Source of the DNA: JABDMH01 sp965223165
GTDB taxonomy: Bacteria; Bacteroidota; Bacteroidia; Chitinophagales; Saprospiraceae
DNA: 64,000 nt
NCBI GenBank assembly: GCA_965223165.1
Contig: CBDCVQ010000019.1
Location: forward strand, 682,001-746,000
Direction of reading: 5' to 3'
Below are positions 26,794 through 36,776 of the stretch, one piece after another. A program made the translations under genes and the position numbers. The stretch's first letter is position 1. Each line of letters begins with the position of its first letter. The notes beneath the pieces are model-generated. The model was not told the DNA's origin. It searched no databases and saw only the letters and a program-made list of their open reading frames with translations.

Positions 26794-28152
26794 CTAAAGC
26801 ACCTCGTCAGTATCTGCGACAAAAACCCGCGTACTTTGCGAATATTTTTTGCCGGCCGGACTGGGATAAATGAGGTCCACGTAAAATGCGGTAAAACCGG
26901 AAGACGGATAATTTATTTTTGCTGTCAGTGACTTACCCGACACTTTCAAGGGTTCACTGGACCACTCCGCGTCTCGAAAATCTCGGTCTTCCGAGCTCGA
27001 AGACCACAAAAGCGCTCCGTCCAATAGCTGGCCACTGCCCGTCACTTTTAATGTAGCCATCGTCGACTTTTCCTTCAACTGCCAGGTGCACTTAGGATAT
27101 GGTTGTGCGCTAAATGAATAGTCTACAAATGCGCCCAATGCGCCTAATGCCTGCTTTCGATCACCCAATCCATGCCCTGCATTGGGCACATAGTGAATGT
27201 AATTTTCACCGGGGATGTCATCATAATAATGTTTGATCGCGTCCACCGGCCAATATTCATCATTGGTACCGATAAATATCATCTTGGGCATAGCCAAATT
27301 CGTCCGATAATAGTATGGATCGATGAGTCGATTGAGCTGCTCTCCATCTGGTGTACTGGCGGCCTGAGCAATGCCAAGTTGCACGTAGTCGTTGATCTGG
27401 ACACTGTATTGGTCCCATACTTCTACCTGGTAATCCAAATTGACGGGCATATTAAGCACATCGATCACCATCGGAGCAATCGCCGAGACCCGGTCGTCCT
27501 GTGAGCCGGTGAGCCAAGTGGTCCAGCCTCGCTTTGAACCACCACTCACGACAAAGCGACCGACGGTATGATCCCATTCCTGTCTTGCTACCTCTTGGAC
27601 CGCGTCCATAGCCCGCACGGCACTCTTGACCATTGGAAAGAGCAGTGGCCAGGTAAAATCGCCATCTTTTTTAAACTGATGCAGGGTGTACGAGATGAGT
27701 TCATCCTCGGTCAGATCATCGTACAAAGGTTGATTGGGTACTTGCCGCAGGACCGCGGCCATGGTCTTGCGTTCAGCTGCCAAATAGGCGAAGGCCAGGG
27801 CCTCCCCGTCATTCTTAGCTTTGAAGTTTGGCATGCCTTGCTTGACGCTTCCTCCGGTCACCCAGAGCAGGGCGCCATCGTCATCGATCTCGTCAGGCGC
27901 AAAGACGGTCAATTGATGCTTCCACGTATGCTCCCGCCAGGTCTGTGAGGTCAGCACCAGGTCCGCCACCCGTATATTGCCGATGCGATAGCTCTCGCGA
28001 ATCTCCCAGGCAAAGCTGTCATCTCCGTTGTCCAAGTAATGCTGCAATGCGGGATCGGGAGCGGATGGATCGTCTGCCCCCTGCGAGGGGATCTGCACTG
28101 ACACCAAAAGCAAACAGGCGGCAAGGGATGAGAGTGTGACTATCGTTTTCAT
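26794..28152 (-). CDS. PhoPQ-activated pathogenicity-related (PqaA-type) secreted alpha/beta hydrolase
   Basis: 452 residues from the ATG at 28152, which begins a good signal peptide (MKTIVTLSSLAACLLLVSVQ); a GTG at 28161 is the alternative. The protein follows the PhoPQ_related family: SYTLHQFKKDGDFTWPLLFPMVKSAVRAMD-like entry, the nucleophile serine in VVSGGSKRGWTTWLTGS, MVIDVLNMP, the acid in IFIGTNDEYWPVDA and the histidine in PNAGHGLGDR, so the catalytic triad is complete. Members are widespread in sugar loci of Bacteroidota and Planctomycetota and their natural substrate is unknown; an esterase or peptidase-like role at the envelope is inferred. It is read with the downstream YdjC gene after a 50-base gap. 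Confidence 0.85.
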   Translation of the reverse strand: MKTIVTLSSLAACLLLVSVQIPSQGADDPSAPDPALQHYLDNGDDSFAWEIRESYRIGNIRVADLVLTSQTWREHTWKHQLTVFAPDEIDDDGALLWVTGGSVKQGMPNFKAKNDGEALAFAYLAAERKTMAAVLRQVPNQPLYDDLTEDELISYTLHQFKKDGDFTWPLLFPMVKSAVRAMDAVQEVARQEWDHTVGRFVVSGGSKRGWTTWLTGSQDDRVSAIAPMVIDVLNMPVNLDYQVEVWDQYSVQINDYVQLGIAQAASTPDGEQLNRLIDPYYYRTNLAMPKMIFIGTNDEYWPVDAIKHYYDDIPGENYIHYVPNAGHGLGDRKQALGALGAFVDYSFSAQPYPKCTWQLKEKSTMATLKVTGSGQLLDGALLWSSSSEDRDFRDAEWSSEPLKVSGKSLTAKINYPSSGFTAFYVDLIYPSPAGKKYSQSTRVFVADTDEVL

Positions 28153-28362
28153 CGTATTCACTTTTGTACCCTGGTTTCGCGAAGTGCGGACTGGCTGAGC
28201 GCAGCATTAAATGAAGCCTGCGGATGCCGCAATTCCTTAGTCAATTTTGGAAAAAATTTGGCATTTTTTAATCATCCCGACAAGAATAATGTCGGTTGTG
28301 TTATTATCAACTTTATATGCACCGCGATCTGCCTTGATCCATAAAATCAAAATTGAGATATC

Positions 28363-29664
28363 ATGATTTGGCCTACATCCATGTTCGTTTACTCACCCGC
28401 CGCCATTCGTTGGGGATTGCTCGCCAGCCTTCTGTCCTTCACTTTGATCGGTCTTCAGGCACAATCGGTGCGCGTGGGTGCTGCCAAAGTGATCCTGACC
28501 CCAGATCCGTTGCTGCCTGTGTCCGGAGGGATCGGCACGCCCAAGCCCGTTACAATGAAGCATGGTGACCTGTATGCCCGGGTGATGGTGATCGAGCAGG
28601 GCGGCGAGCGCGTGGCGATCGTCGGCCTCGACAATCTGGGCTGGCCAAAGTCACTGGGAGATCGGTCCCGTGCGCTGGTACCCGGTATTCCTCCCGAGAA
28701 TATTCTCATTGGGGCTACCCATACCCACAGTGCACCCGATGCATACGGATTTCCCGACCTGTCCGGCCGCATCGGTGCCGATACCGCTTACATCAGTGAT
28801 TGCGTAATCAAGATTGCGGCGGCAATCAACGAAGCGGTGCAGCATCTGGAGCCGGCATGGCTACGCATTGGCGAAGGCGAGGCGGTGGGCAAGATTGCCT
28901 ACAACTACTATGCTCCCCAGCTATACGATCCGCGCTGCAATGTCGTCCAGGCCGTGGCCGCCAACGACACCACCCGCACTCTGGCCACCCTCATCAACTA
29001 CGCCATCCATCCAGAGGTGATCGGATCGGAACGCTCTATCCTCAGCCCGGATGTTTGCGGGCCGCTGTATGATTACGTGGAGAAGGAAACGGGAGGCACG
29101 GCCGTGTTCATGAACGGCGCACTGGGTGGCATGGTCACCGCCGACAATCGTCGTTCGGACGGTCAAGAAGCGGCCGATTGGCAAGAATGCAAACGGATCG
29201 GAGAACTGCTCGGCAAAGAGGCGCTAAGGATCGTGGGCACAGCTCCGTGGCAGCAAACGCCCCAACTGACCTGCCGAAGCATGAATGTCACTTTTCCCAT
29301 CGAGTCGCCCATGCTGCGGCAGATTATTCAGATGTCTCCCCTGATGCAGGGCATGGCAGACGACAACATCTCTACCCAGGTCAATCTCATCAATCTGGGT
29401 ACCGCCCAAATACTGACCATCCCCGGTGAGGCCCTGCCCAACATTGGCTATTACCTCAAGCGGAAGATGAAAGGCACGCAAAATTTTCTCTTCGGCCTCA
29501 CCAATGATGCCTTTGGCTACATCTTGACCCAGGTGGATTTCAACAGTTTCAAGCGATACGACTATGTGACCCGCACGTCTCTCGGCGAGATGACCGGCGA
29601 GATTTTCATAGAAAAGGCGCTGGAGTTGGTCGCATCCTCTCCGGCACCGGACCAACCGGAGTGA
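28363..29664 (+). CDS. neutral/alkaline ceramidase-like secreted hydrolase
   Basis: 433 residues. A signal peptide (about 17-34, LLASLLSFTLIGLQAQ) precedes VGAAKVILTPDPLLPVSGG, the typical opening of the ceramidase-like domain; IGATHTHSAPDAYG holds the zinc histidines, NYAIHPEVIG the next ligand and FMNGALGGMVTADN another family block. It is shorter than true neutral ceramidases and lacks their C-terminal domain, as do many proteins of unknown substrate found in sugar loci. The 200-base upstream spacer is shared with the divergent PqaA-type gene. An ATG at 28381 is an alternative start. Confidence 0.78.
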   Translation: MIWPTSMFVYSPAAIRWGLLASLLSFTLIGLQAQSVRVGAAKVILTPDPLLPVSGGIGTPKPVTMKHGDLYARVMVIEQGGERVAIVGLDNLGWPKSLGDRSRALVPGIPPENILIGATHTHSAPDAYGFPDLSGRIGADTAYISDCVIKIAAAINEAVQHLEPAWLRIGEGEAVGKIAYNYYAPQLYDPRCNVVQAVAANDTTRTLATLINYAIHPEVIGSERSILSPDVCGPLYDYVEKETGGTAVFMNGALGGMVTADNRRSDGQEAADWQECKRIGELLGKEALRIVGTAPWQQTPQLTCRSMNVTFPIESPMLRQIIQMSPLMQGMADDNISTQVNLINLGTAQILTIPGEALPNIGYYLKRKMKGTQNFLFGLTNDAFGYILTQVDFNSFKRYDYVTRTSLGEMTGEIFIEKALELVASSPAPDQPE

Positions 29665-29685
29665 GGGATGGTTTTTTGGTTTTTT

Positions 29686-29773
29686 GGTGTTTAGGTGTTT
29701 AGGTGTTTAGGTGTTTAGGTGTTTAGGTGTTTAGGTGTTTAGGTGTTTAGGTGTTTAGGTGTTTAGGTGTTTA
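29686..29773. repeat. tandem array of 11 perfect 8-bp units (GGTGTTTA)
   Basis: GGTGTTTA occurs eleven times without interruption in the spacer after the ceramidase-like gene, preceded by two TTTTTTGG runs. It begins 22 bases after the stop codon. The spacer is between convergent genes, so the array cannot shift a promoter, but its perfect units suggest recent slippage and a variable copy number. Confidence 0.95.
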
Positions 29774-29835
29774 GGGTTGATCGCCAAATCTGGGTTCCCG
29801 ATCAAAGGGGGGTCGTAAATTTTTGGGTTCTGTTT

Positions 29836-29998
29836 CCAGTGGGCCGCTCACTGATCCTTCCTATCGCTCGGGGCCTTCCGCAGCTCAACGATCCAGCATC
29901 ACAAGCGTATATCATCATCAGGTGCTGGCGGATTGCCAGTGGGCGGCTCGCCGATCTTTGCCATGCGCTGGCCGGCCCGCAGCTCGACGATCCAGGCA
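29836..29998. repeat. two imperfect 60-bp direct repeats exactly 100 bp apart
   Basis: The block starting CCAGTGGGCCGCTCACTGAT at 29836 recurs at 29936 as CCAGTGGGCGGCTCGCCGAT, and the similarity continues through CGCAGCTC-A-CGATCCAG to about 29898 and 29998. About three quarters of positions agree by eye. It has no open frame with a recognisable protein and lies between the 8-bp array and the heptamer array. Confidence 0.7.
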
Positions 29999-30076
29999 AC
30001 CGTCCACCGTCCACCGTCAACCGTCCACCGTCAGCCGTCAACCGTCAACCGTCCACCGTCAAACCGTCAAACCGTC
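29999..30076. repeat. array of about 11 imperfect heptamers (ACCGTCM)
   Basis: Eleven units of ACCGTCC or ACCGTCA (one GCCGTCA), with two extra A bases between late units, run up to and touch the stop codon of the SusD gene on the minus strand. The array is transcribed as the 3' end of the SusCD message if there is no earlier stop of transcription. Confidence 0.9.
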
Positions 30077-31738
30077 CTACCAAGGTTTGCCTGTGCCTTG
30101 TAGCACCCACATCTTAGACCAGGCACTGTTGTGACCATCCGGGGCGGTGAAGTCTGTGATCTCTAGGCGATCCATGGCTGCTCTGGCGTTGTCCGGGTTG
30201 AAGTCGGTCTCGTTGCGCGAATAGTAAAAGCGCACGGGGATGGCATTGCGCTTGACGATCACGCCGGCCTGCAGTGCGGGAAGACCCGTACGACGATAGT
30301 CAAACCACGCCTCGGCGGCCGCTGTCCAACTGGCAATCCACTTCTGCTCCAATATCTGCTCCTGTGTACCGTCATAGGCGGCGTTGGCACCGGCAATGTA
30401 AGCATCGTAGGTGCCGCCTAGACCCCATGCCTCCAAAGAGGCCTGTACGCCTGCGTTGTAATAGTCTTCGGCTGTGCCCCCGACAGCCCATCCCTTCCAC
30501 GCGGCCTCGGCCAAAATGAAGTTGACCTCGGAGGCGGATAACATGCGCGCCTGCAGCAAGTCTCCGGCAGGATTGCGATACATGTCGTTGAGATGCGAAG
30601 CATGCGGGTTATTGGGCGCTTGCTCGAGATTCGGATTCAGATTGTAGGCCTGCGGGACGATCGACCAGGCTGGGGGCAGCCCGACATACTCGGGATCGCT
30701 GTCGATCGGAAATCCGAGGTTCTCCTCGTACTGCGCCGCCACATTCGTTGCTACTCGGCGCACGCCGTCGACGATCATGTCTGTATCATCCGCTAGCTCA
30801 GGGTCGACGACGATCTGCATGTCGATCTTCTGCGCCCACAAGGGCAGCCTGGGGTCATCCAGGTCCTGGAGAGCATCCACCAGCGTAGCACACATCTTCA
30901 GTCGCCGAAAATTACTTCCGCCCGTACCGTCAAACACCGTGTTTTGCGGCCACGAATCCAGGGCGCTATTACCCACGTAGCCGACATTGGCATCATCAGC
31001 GGGGTCTAGGATCAGTGGGTACTTGGCCGGATCGGATAGGATCTTCTCGATGCCGCTCTGGGCCGTCCCCGGATCTTTCTCCGAGAGGCGCATGTAATAC
31101 CGGAGCGCCAGCGAGTTGGCAAATTGTCGCCAGTTGCCCACATCCCCACCATATAGCACGTCCTGCGTGGGATTGATGTCCGTGTACGTCGAAGGATCGT
31201 TGGACAATAATGTATTAGCCTGCTCCAGATCGGCCAGAATCCCGGCATAAATGTCCTGCTGAGCATCAAAGGCAGGCTGTAGATTTTCAGCACCTCCCTG
31301 CTCACCATTCAATGCTTGGGAGTAGGGAGCATCGCCCCAAAGATCCGTGATCAGTCCAAAAACATAGGACTTGATCACCAGCCCAAGACCCTGATGAAAG
31401 CCGAGCCCAGCTTCCTCTGCTTTAGCACTTAGCTCGGCATTGTTGCGAAGGATACTGTAGTAGCCATTCCAAGACTGGTCGGTCCACTCATAGCTGTTGT
31501 GCGATCCGGACCAGCCGTCCTTTTGCGTATGCTGTACGACGCCGGCAATATCACCGTAACCCAACCCCACGACCGCTTGTGCCGTCTGGGTGATGACGGT
31601 CGGCATCAATAGATTGGGATGGGCACTGGCAGGATCTACTCCGTTGGGATTAATATTTATTTCCTCCAAATCTTGACAAGACAAAATCAGCATCAGCCCC
31701 GTCAAGATGGCTATTCTTTTCTTCAGTAAATACATCAT
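30077..31738 (-). CDS. SusD/RagB-like outer-membrane lipoprotein (second pair)
   Basis: 553 residues. Signal peptide with lipobox LILSCQDLE (cysteine about 21). Family blocks are NPNGVDPASAHPNLLMPTVI, VVQHTQKDGWSGSHNSYEW, FANSLALRYYMRLSEK and SEVNFILAEAAWKGWAVGG; the end reads WVLQGTGKPW. It is clearly paralogous to the SusD at 13661, including the shared ending, so the two systems probably arose by duplication or recognise related glycans. It follows its SusC by 21 bases. Confidence 0.92.
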   Translation of the reverse strand: MMYLLKKRIAILTGLMLILSCQDLEEININPNGVDPASAHPNLLMPTVITQTAQAVVGLGYGDIAGVVQHTQKDGWSGSHNSYEWTDQSWNGYYSILRNNAELSAKAEEAGLGFHQGLGLVIKSYVFGLITDLWGDAPYSQALNGEQGGAENLQPAFDAQQDIYAGILADLEQANTLLSNDPSTYTDINPTQDVLYGGDVGNWRQFANSLALRYYMRLSEKDPGTAQSGIEKILSDPAKYPLILDPADDANVGYVGNSALDSWPQNTVFDGTGGSNFRRLKMCATLVDALQDLDDPRLPLWAQKIDMQIVVDPELADDTDMIVDGVRRVATNVAAQYEENLGFPIDSDPEYVGLPPAWSIVPQAYNLNPNLEQAPNNPHASHLNDMYRNPAGDLLQARMLSASEVNFILAEAAWKGWAVGGTAEDYYNAGVQASLEAWGLGGTYDAYIAGANAAYDGTQEQILEQKWIASWTAAAEAWFDYRRTGLPALQAGVIVKRNAIPVRFYYSRNETDFNPDNARAAMDRLEITDFTAPDGHNSAWSKMWVLQGTGKPW

Positions 31739-31759
31739 TTTTCTAGGATTTTTCGGTGG

Positions 31760-34700
31760 CTAAAAAGTGAGGTTAAATTTGAAACCAATCGGAATGACCC
31801 AGGGCTCGAGATTGTAGCGTTCTATACCTTGCTTAAACTGTGTACCTCGATTGCCAGAGCCACTTTCTGCCTGGAAGGCACGCTCCGGATCAATATTAAT
31901 TTTGGCCTTCGTCCAAAGAATGACATTTCTCGTATATACCGATAGGGACAAGTCCTTGATTTTGCCTAATTTTTCCAGCATTTTGGCCGGTACCCGATAG
32001 CTCAACGAGGCCTCGCGCAACTTGACAAAGTCCGCATCAAAAAGGGAGGGTCTTGCAAATCCCCAGGGATAACTGACCACATAGGGCAAATACGGTATCG
32101 GATTATTCTCGCCGAGATTTTCCACATAGGTGCCATCCGGCAATTCCACCACGCCGGGCACGAAGGTCCCGTCATTTACCACGATCCCACTAAAATCCTC
32201 TGGAAAGCCACCGTATTCTGCGGTAGGCCCACCAACTACGTTAAATCCGTTAATAATATATTCTTCCTCGTTTTCTACCAGCCAGTCACGAAGTTCTTTA
32301 CCCGTCCGGCCACCTGGGTTGATCAAATTGTCCAGCCAGTACTGCGAGCTGGCATCCTCCGAACTATACCGCACCGTCTGCGAGATAAACTGACCACCTT
32401 TTCTCCAATCCAGTGTGAAATTCAGGGCAAAATTTCGATAGGAAAATGAATTTTGCATGCCGAGGATAAAATCGGGGTTGTAATTTCCCACCCTATTTTT
32501 TGTCTGGTCCAAGCGGATGTCCTGCCACTCAAAATCGCCACCCCCCAAGATAGGATACTGGTAGTAGGGCGAACTCTCATCCTGTACCCGTAGAATTTCT
32601 GCATCGTAGATATCACCAATCTCATCCCCCACGTAGGTCCAGGAGCCCCCTCGGGCATCCGTCCAGAAATTGATAAAATCAATCCCGTCGGACAGCTCAA
32701 GGAGCCGGGTACGATTGCGAGTCATATTAAAGGTCATATCCCATTCGAAGTTTTCGCTTCTGATGGGCGTAAACCCGACCAGCGCTTCCCATCCCTTACT
32801 GGAAATCAGACCGGCATTAAAATTAATTCGGTCAAAACCAGATGATCCGGCGATAGGAATATTCCTGATGATCTGGTTGCGATTGTCTACCTGATAGAAG
32901 GTCCCCTCCAGTCGGACCCGATTTCGCAATAGCCGGACATCCAAGCCCACTTCCCACGAGCTGGCCTCCTCCGGCTTGAGATTGGGTGTCAGGATCGTGC
33001 CCGATTTGCTGAGCCTGGTGGCATCGCCCCATTGCCCCGCATCGCCATAGGTAGGAAACAATTGATAGGGAGCCGCATCGTTGCCGACTTTGGCCCATCC
33101 GCCCCTGAGCTTGAGCAGGTCCACATCTCCGCCCATCGGAAACATCTCGTTGAGCAAGATGCTGAGCGATACCGCGGGATAGAAATACGATTGGTTTTCC
33201 TTGGGCAGCGTACTGGACCAGTCGTTTCTCGCGGTCAGGTCCAGATAGATCATATTCTTAAAGCCAATATTGGCCATCCCATAGAGGCTGTAGATGGCTT
33301 TTTCGCTACTAAAGCTGGCAAAATCAAGCGCGCCAGATTTAATGTTCGACACCGTATATACATTGGGCACGATCAATCCTACCGAAGACTTGGACGAATT
33401 GCTCAATGATGAGGCCGTGCGGTACAGGGCGTTTCCCCCGGCGGACAGAGAAAAATCAAAATCGTCAAACTGGCGGGCGTAGGTGGCAAGCACATCTACA
33501 TTACGCTCTAGATTCTTTAGGTCCACAATGCCGTAAGCTCCATTGTTTGACTCTCTGGTATAGCTAGGAGCAATTTTGGTCTCTCTAGTTTCGCTGTATC
33601 GATCCAGGGAGAAGCGGCCCATCAGGCTAAAATCGGGCGTAACCTGCCACAATCCCTTGATGTTTCCAAAGACACGATTGCGATCGAAACTGTTATTTAC
33701 CTCGTTGGCTAGAAAGTAGGGATTGTTGTAATCGCCATTGGAGGGAGTGCGCTGCTGTACCCCTTCCTGGCCGGGCTCCCAGTAGTCCTTTAGGTCCAGG
33801 ATATTGATGTTTGCCGGCACCTTGTAGGCCCATTCCAGCGGATTGGTGCCCCGGTTGCTTGAAGGGCGATTATCCGATGCCGAGTGATTGATATTGATGT
33901 TGGTGCTGACTGTGAGCTTTTGCGTGGCTCGCAGGGATGCGGCTAGGGATACATTATTGCGAGATAGATCCGTATTGGGGATGATGCCCCGGTTCATCAT
34001 ATTGGTATATCCCAAGCGATAATTCATCACGTCGCTGTTGTTGGCGACGGAGACGGTATTGGTCGAGGTGATGCCCGTCTGGACAAAATTTTTCACGTTG
34101 TCCGGATAAGAGACCAACTCGATGGGTACCTGCACCCCGTTAGCATCGCGCGGACTCTGCCATTGCACGGCGAAGTAGCCCTGGTCCAGCTCGATACCTG
34201 CTCCGGCCGCCTCGGCGGGATTGACGTTTAGCACGGTCCCGGGTGGCAGATCATCCGGGGTAAATGAAAAGTATCCGGTGGCAAATTGGCTCTGTGTTTC
34301 ATAAAATCGAAAAGGTCGATCAAATACGGTGTTGGAGCTGACGTTGACCCGTAGTCCCTCACCGGAGCTGCCATTCTTGGTGGTAATTAGTACCACCCCA
34401 TTGCCGGCTCGAGAGCCATAGAGGGCCGCTGCGCTCGGTCCTTTCAAAATGGATACATTCTCAATATCGTCGGGATTGATGTCGGCGATTGCATTGCCAT
34501 AGTCGACGATGTTTCGACTGCCAAACTGTGTCATATTATTAAGGGTATTGATCAGTGGCACCCCGTCAATGACATACAGCGGTTGATTGTCGCTACTGAG
34601 CGAATTGGCGCCACGTATCACCATGCTCACCGATGAGCCCGTACCTCCGGTCGAATTGATGGTCACACCGGCCACTTTGCCCGCCAGCGAATTGACCACA

Positions 34701-35194
34701 TTTTCACTCGTCACCCGATTTAGCTCCCGACCTTCTACGCTCTCGATCGAGAATCCCAGTGATTTTTCTCTGCGTGACAGGCCAAGGGCCGTCACCACGA
34801 CCTGATCCAACACGGTGGCGGCCTCCACCAGCTGCACATTGACCACGGTCTGGCTACCGACGACGATTTCTTGGCTTTCATAGCCCGTATAAGAAAAGAC
34901 CAAAATGGCACTTTCGTCTGGCACCTCTATGCTGAAGTTGCCTTCGAGATCGCTCGCGGTGCCGACCAAGGTACCTTTGACCAGCACTGTCACCCCCAGC
35001 AGCGGCGAACCATCTTCAGCGGCGGACACATGTCCGGTGACGATGTGCGCCGTCGGATCTACCCCGAGGGTGGTGGCTATGATGGAAGTAGACGCGACAC
35101 CGGGTGCTCCGACAGCCCAAAGGCATGCGCCCGATAGCACTGTGATCGCCGTGACAAGTCTTTGGATGAATCGTGTAGATGAATGAAATTTCAT
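31760..35194 (-). CDS. SusC/RagA-family TonB-linked outer-membrane transporter (second pair)
   Basis: 1144 residues from the ATG at 35194; the frame is open to 35233 but that would overlap the upstream gene. A signal sequence near residues 10-35 is followed by a carboxypeptidase-regulatory-like domain (TGHVSAAEDGSPLLGVTVLV), the plug (VVVTALGLSRREKSLGFSIE, LAGKVAGVTINS, MVIRGANSL, PLYVIDGVPL, DIENVSILKGPSAAALYG, GVVLITTKNG) and the barrel ending IGFKFNLTF. It is a close paralogue of the SusC at 15337. It imports a glycan together with the following SusD. Confidence 0.95.
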   Translation of the reverse strand: MKFHSSTRFIQRLVTAITVLSGACLWAVGAPGVASTSIIATTLGVDPTAHIVTGHVSAAEDGSPLLGVTVLVKGTLVGTASDLEGNFSIEVPDESAILVFSYTGYESQEIVVGSQTVVNVQLVEAATVLDQVVVTALGLSRREKSLGFSIESVEGRELNRVTSENVVNSLAGKVAGVTINSTGGTGSSVSMVIRGANSLSSDNQPLYVIDGVPLINTLNNMTQFGSRNIVDYGNAIADINPDDIENVSILKGPSAAALYGSRAGNGVVLITTKNGSSGEGLRVNVSSNTVFDRPFRFYETQSQFATGYFSFTPDDLPPGTVLNVNPAEAAGAGIELDQGYFAVQWQSPRDANGVQVPIELVSYPDNVKNFVQTGITSTNTVSVANNSDVMNYRLGYTNMMNRGIIPNTDLSRNNVSLAASLRATQKLTVSTNININHSASDNRPSSNRGTNPLEWAYKVPANINILDLKDYWEPGQEGVQQRTPSNGDYNNPYFLANEVNNSFDRNRVFGNIKGLWQVTPDFSLMGRFSLDRYSETRETKIAPSYTRESNNGAYGIVDLKNLERNVDVLATYARQFDDFDFSLSAGGNALYRTASSLSNSSKSSVGLIVPNVYTVSNIKSGALDFASFSSEKAIYSLYGMANIGFKNMIYLDLTARNDWSSTLPKENQSYFYPAVSLSILLNEMFPMGGDVDLLKLRGGWAKVGNDAAPYQLFPTYGDAGQWGDATRLSKSGTILTPNLKPEEASSWEVGLDVRLLRNRVRLEGTFYQVDNRNQIIRNIPIAGSSGFDRINFNAGLISSKGWEALVGFTPIRSENFEWDMTFNMTRNRTRLLELSDGIDFINFWTDARGGSWTYVGDEIGDIYDAEILRVQDESSPYYQYPILGGGDFEWQDIRLDQTKNRVGNYNPDFILGMQNSFSYRNFALNFTLDWRKGGQFISQTVRYSSEDASSQYWLDNLINPGGRTGKELRDWLVENEEEYIINGFNVVGGPTAEYGGFPEDFSGIVVNDGTFVPGVVELPDGTYVENLGENNPIPYLPYVVSYPWGFARPSLFDADFVKLREASLSYRVPAKMLEKLGKIKDLSLSVYTRNVILWTKAKINIDPERAFQAESGSGNRGTQFKQGIERYNLEPWVIPIGFKFNLTF

Positions 35195-35216
35195 ACAATT
35201 GTTTTTTAGGTTCGGT

Positions 35217-36155
35217 CTATTGAACGGCCTCAAAGGTGAATATCACCACGAGGGATGGCTTGCTGAAGTGCTCCCCTTGGGTGGCAGACATGAACATGGC
35301 TAGCCGCATTTTCTCTGGCGTAATCTCTTGCAAAATGCACTCTCGGTGAAAACCCATCAGTCCAACAAACTCGTTGCCGGAGAAACTTAAGGTACTGACA
35401 TCGGGATAGGTGACGTCATAGGTAGTCGCTCCATCGGCTTGACTGACAGCGGTCACCGTCAGATCTTTCTCCTCTGTCAGGGTAAAACTGGCGCCAGCCT
35501 CGGGAGTAAAGGCCAGGGAAGCAAAACCAAAACTTTGGCTAGCATCCGTGATGTTGACGATGTCCACCTGATTGACCACTCCGAAGACAAGGCTACCAAA
35601 GGAGCCGCCATTTTTATTGTCATGTAGGTAGGAGCCATCGGACTTGAATGTGAATTCGTCTTCATACTCCTCGGCCATGCCAAGAAACAATCCCAGCGCA
35701 CCTGCAGGTACAGCCTGCACGACCGTCATATCCGGGTCGGCCAGGGCCACCGCATCAAATTCGGAGTGGCCGGCGCTGATCCGCCAGGTTTTACCATTGG
35801 GCGCGTTGGCCCCACCCGTCAGCAATTCTAAGGTGGAGAGATCGAGTGATACCTCCGTGCTGGCTTCGGCCGACTCCGATCCTCGACTGGCGACCAGCGT
35901 GATGGTGTACACCCCTCCTGCCTCATACACGTGGACAGGATTCTTTTCATTGCTGGTCTGCCCATCGCCAAAGTCCCAGGACCAGGCATCGGCATGAAGA
36001 GTCAGTGCAGTGAAGGCAACCTGTTTTCCCACGATACTCCGGAAAATGTCCGCGGTCACGGGTCCGACCGGATCCTCGTCCTCGCTGCAGGAGACCATTA
36101 GCAGCATCGAGATACAGGTCAGGAAAATCAAAGGAAAGCGTCGATCTTTTGTCAT
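35217..36155 (-). CDS. PKD-domain surface lipoprotein preceding SusCD
   Basis: 312 residues with a lipobox (LLMVSCSED, cysteine about 22). Residues about 50-105 form a PKD domain with the hallmark WSWDFGDGQTSNEKNPVHVY and ends in TLVASRGSESAEAS. The rest (TWRISAGHSEFDAVALAD, then beta-rich segments) resembles the unnamed C-terminal domain of many Bacteroidota SusD-adjacent lipoproteins. It is likely a surface glycan-binding protein that works with the SusCD pair. It is upstream, whereas such genes more often follow SusD. Confidence 0.8.
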   Translation of the reverse strand: MTKDRRFPLIFLTCISMLLMVSCSEDEDPVGPVTADIFRSIVGKQVAFTALTLHADAWSWDFGDGQTSNEKNPVHVYEAGGVYTITLVASRGSESAEASTEVSLDLSTLELLTGGANAPNGKTWRISAGHSEFDAVALADPDMTVVQAVPAGALGLFLGMAEEYEDEFTFKSDGSYLHDNKNGGSFGSLVFGVVNQVDIVNITDASQSFGFASLAFTPEAGASFTLTEEKDLTVTAVSQADGATTYDVTYPDVSTLSFSGNEFVGLMGFHRECILQEITPEKMRLAMFMSATQGEHFSKPSLVVIFTFEAVQ

Positions 36156-36776
36156 GTAGTTACATTGTAGCGTACAATAAAATCAATGGCAGGGACGGTG
36201 CAGGCATGGGCCATCGCGCATGAAAAGCTATCTGACCGTAGCACAGCTAACATTTGGATGATCCCTTCATTGTCGTCTGGCGATTGGTACGGCCCAGAAA
36301 ATGATTTGCACCTAATCTCTCGCTACCCGATTTTGAGATTGCTGTATCGAGACGATGCAAATCGCGATTGTCAGTAAGTTACCATTCTTCGCGATCTTCC
36401 ATCTTCCGTTTTTTTAATCCTTTGCGATGGTAAATTGACCAGAATCGATTGCGTAGATCAAGGCTCTGCAGGCCGGCAGGTGTATGCTAGCTCGGTTCTG
36501 CGCACGCCACAGGAGTGTACGGTCGATCGGAGGCGCCGGAGCGACGCGCTCTACGGATCTACACATCTTGTTCAGCGATATCTTCGCAACAGCCTTTGCC
36601 CTGGGTAAGAAGAGACGCACGGACAGCACTCGACCATGTGTTCAAATCCCACTAGAATGTCTGTTCTCCTCCCTGTCTCTCGATCAATCGATCAGTGATC
36701 TCCATTCGTCGATTTGTGCCTGGGAACGAAACCGGTTGTGTCACTTTCCGGTTGATGTGAGCAAAAGATAAACCAA
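36156..36776. other. 621-base spacer with no recognisable gene
   Basis: The spacer separates the divergent starts of the PKD lipoprotein and a small membrane protein. Short open frames exist on both strands (36186-36377, 36484-36771 plus; 36414-36629 minus) but none has a recognisable domain, signal peptide or good start. It must hold promoters for both sides; I could not pick a convincing -7 element. Confidence 0.5.

Noticed and set aside
29686..29773. CRISPR array
   Set aside because: The units are 8 bases with no spacers and no cas genes; it is a simple tandem repeat.
36630..36660. tRNA-like T-loop (GTTCAAATCCC)
   Set aside because: The flanking bases do not pair as a T-arm and no acceptor or anticodon arm is present at the right distance.
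36484..36771. 95-residue frame upstream of the small membrane protein
   Set aside because: No signal, no domain, and its end overlaps the probable promoter of the next gene.
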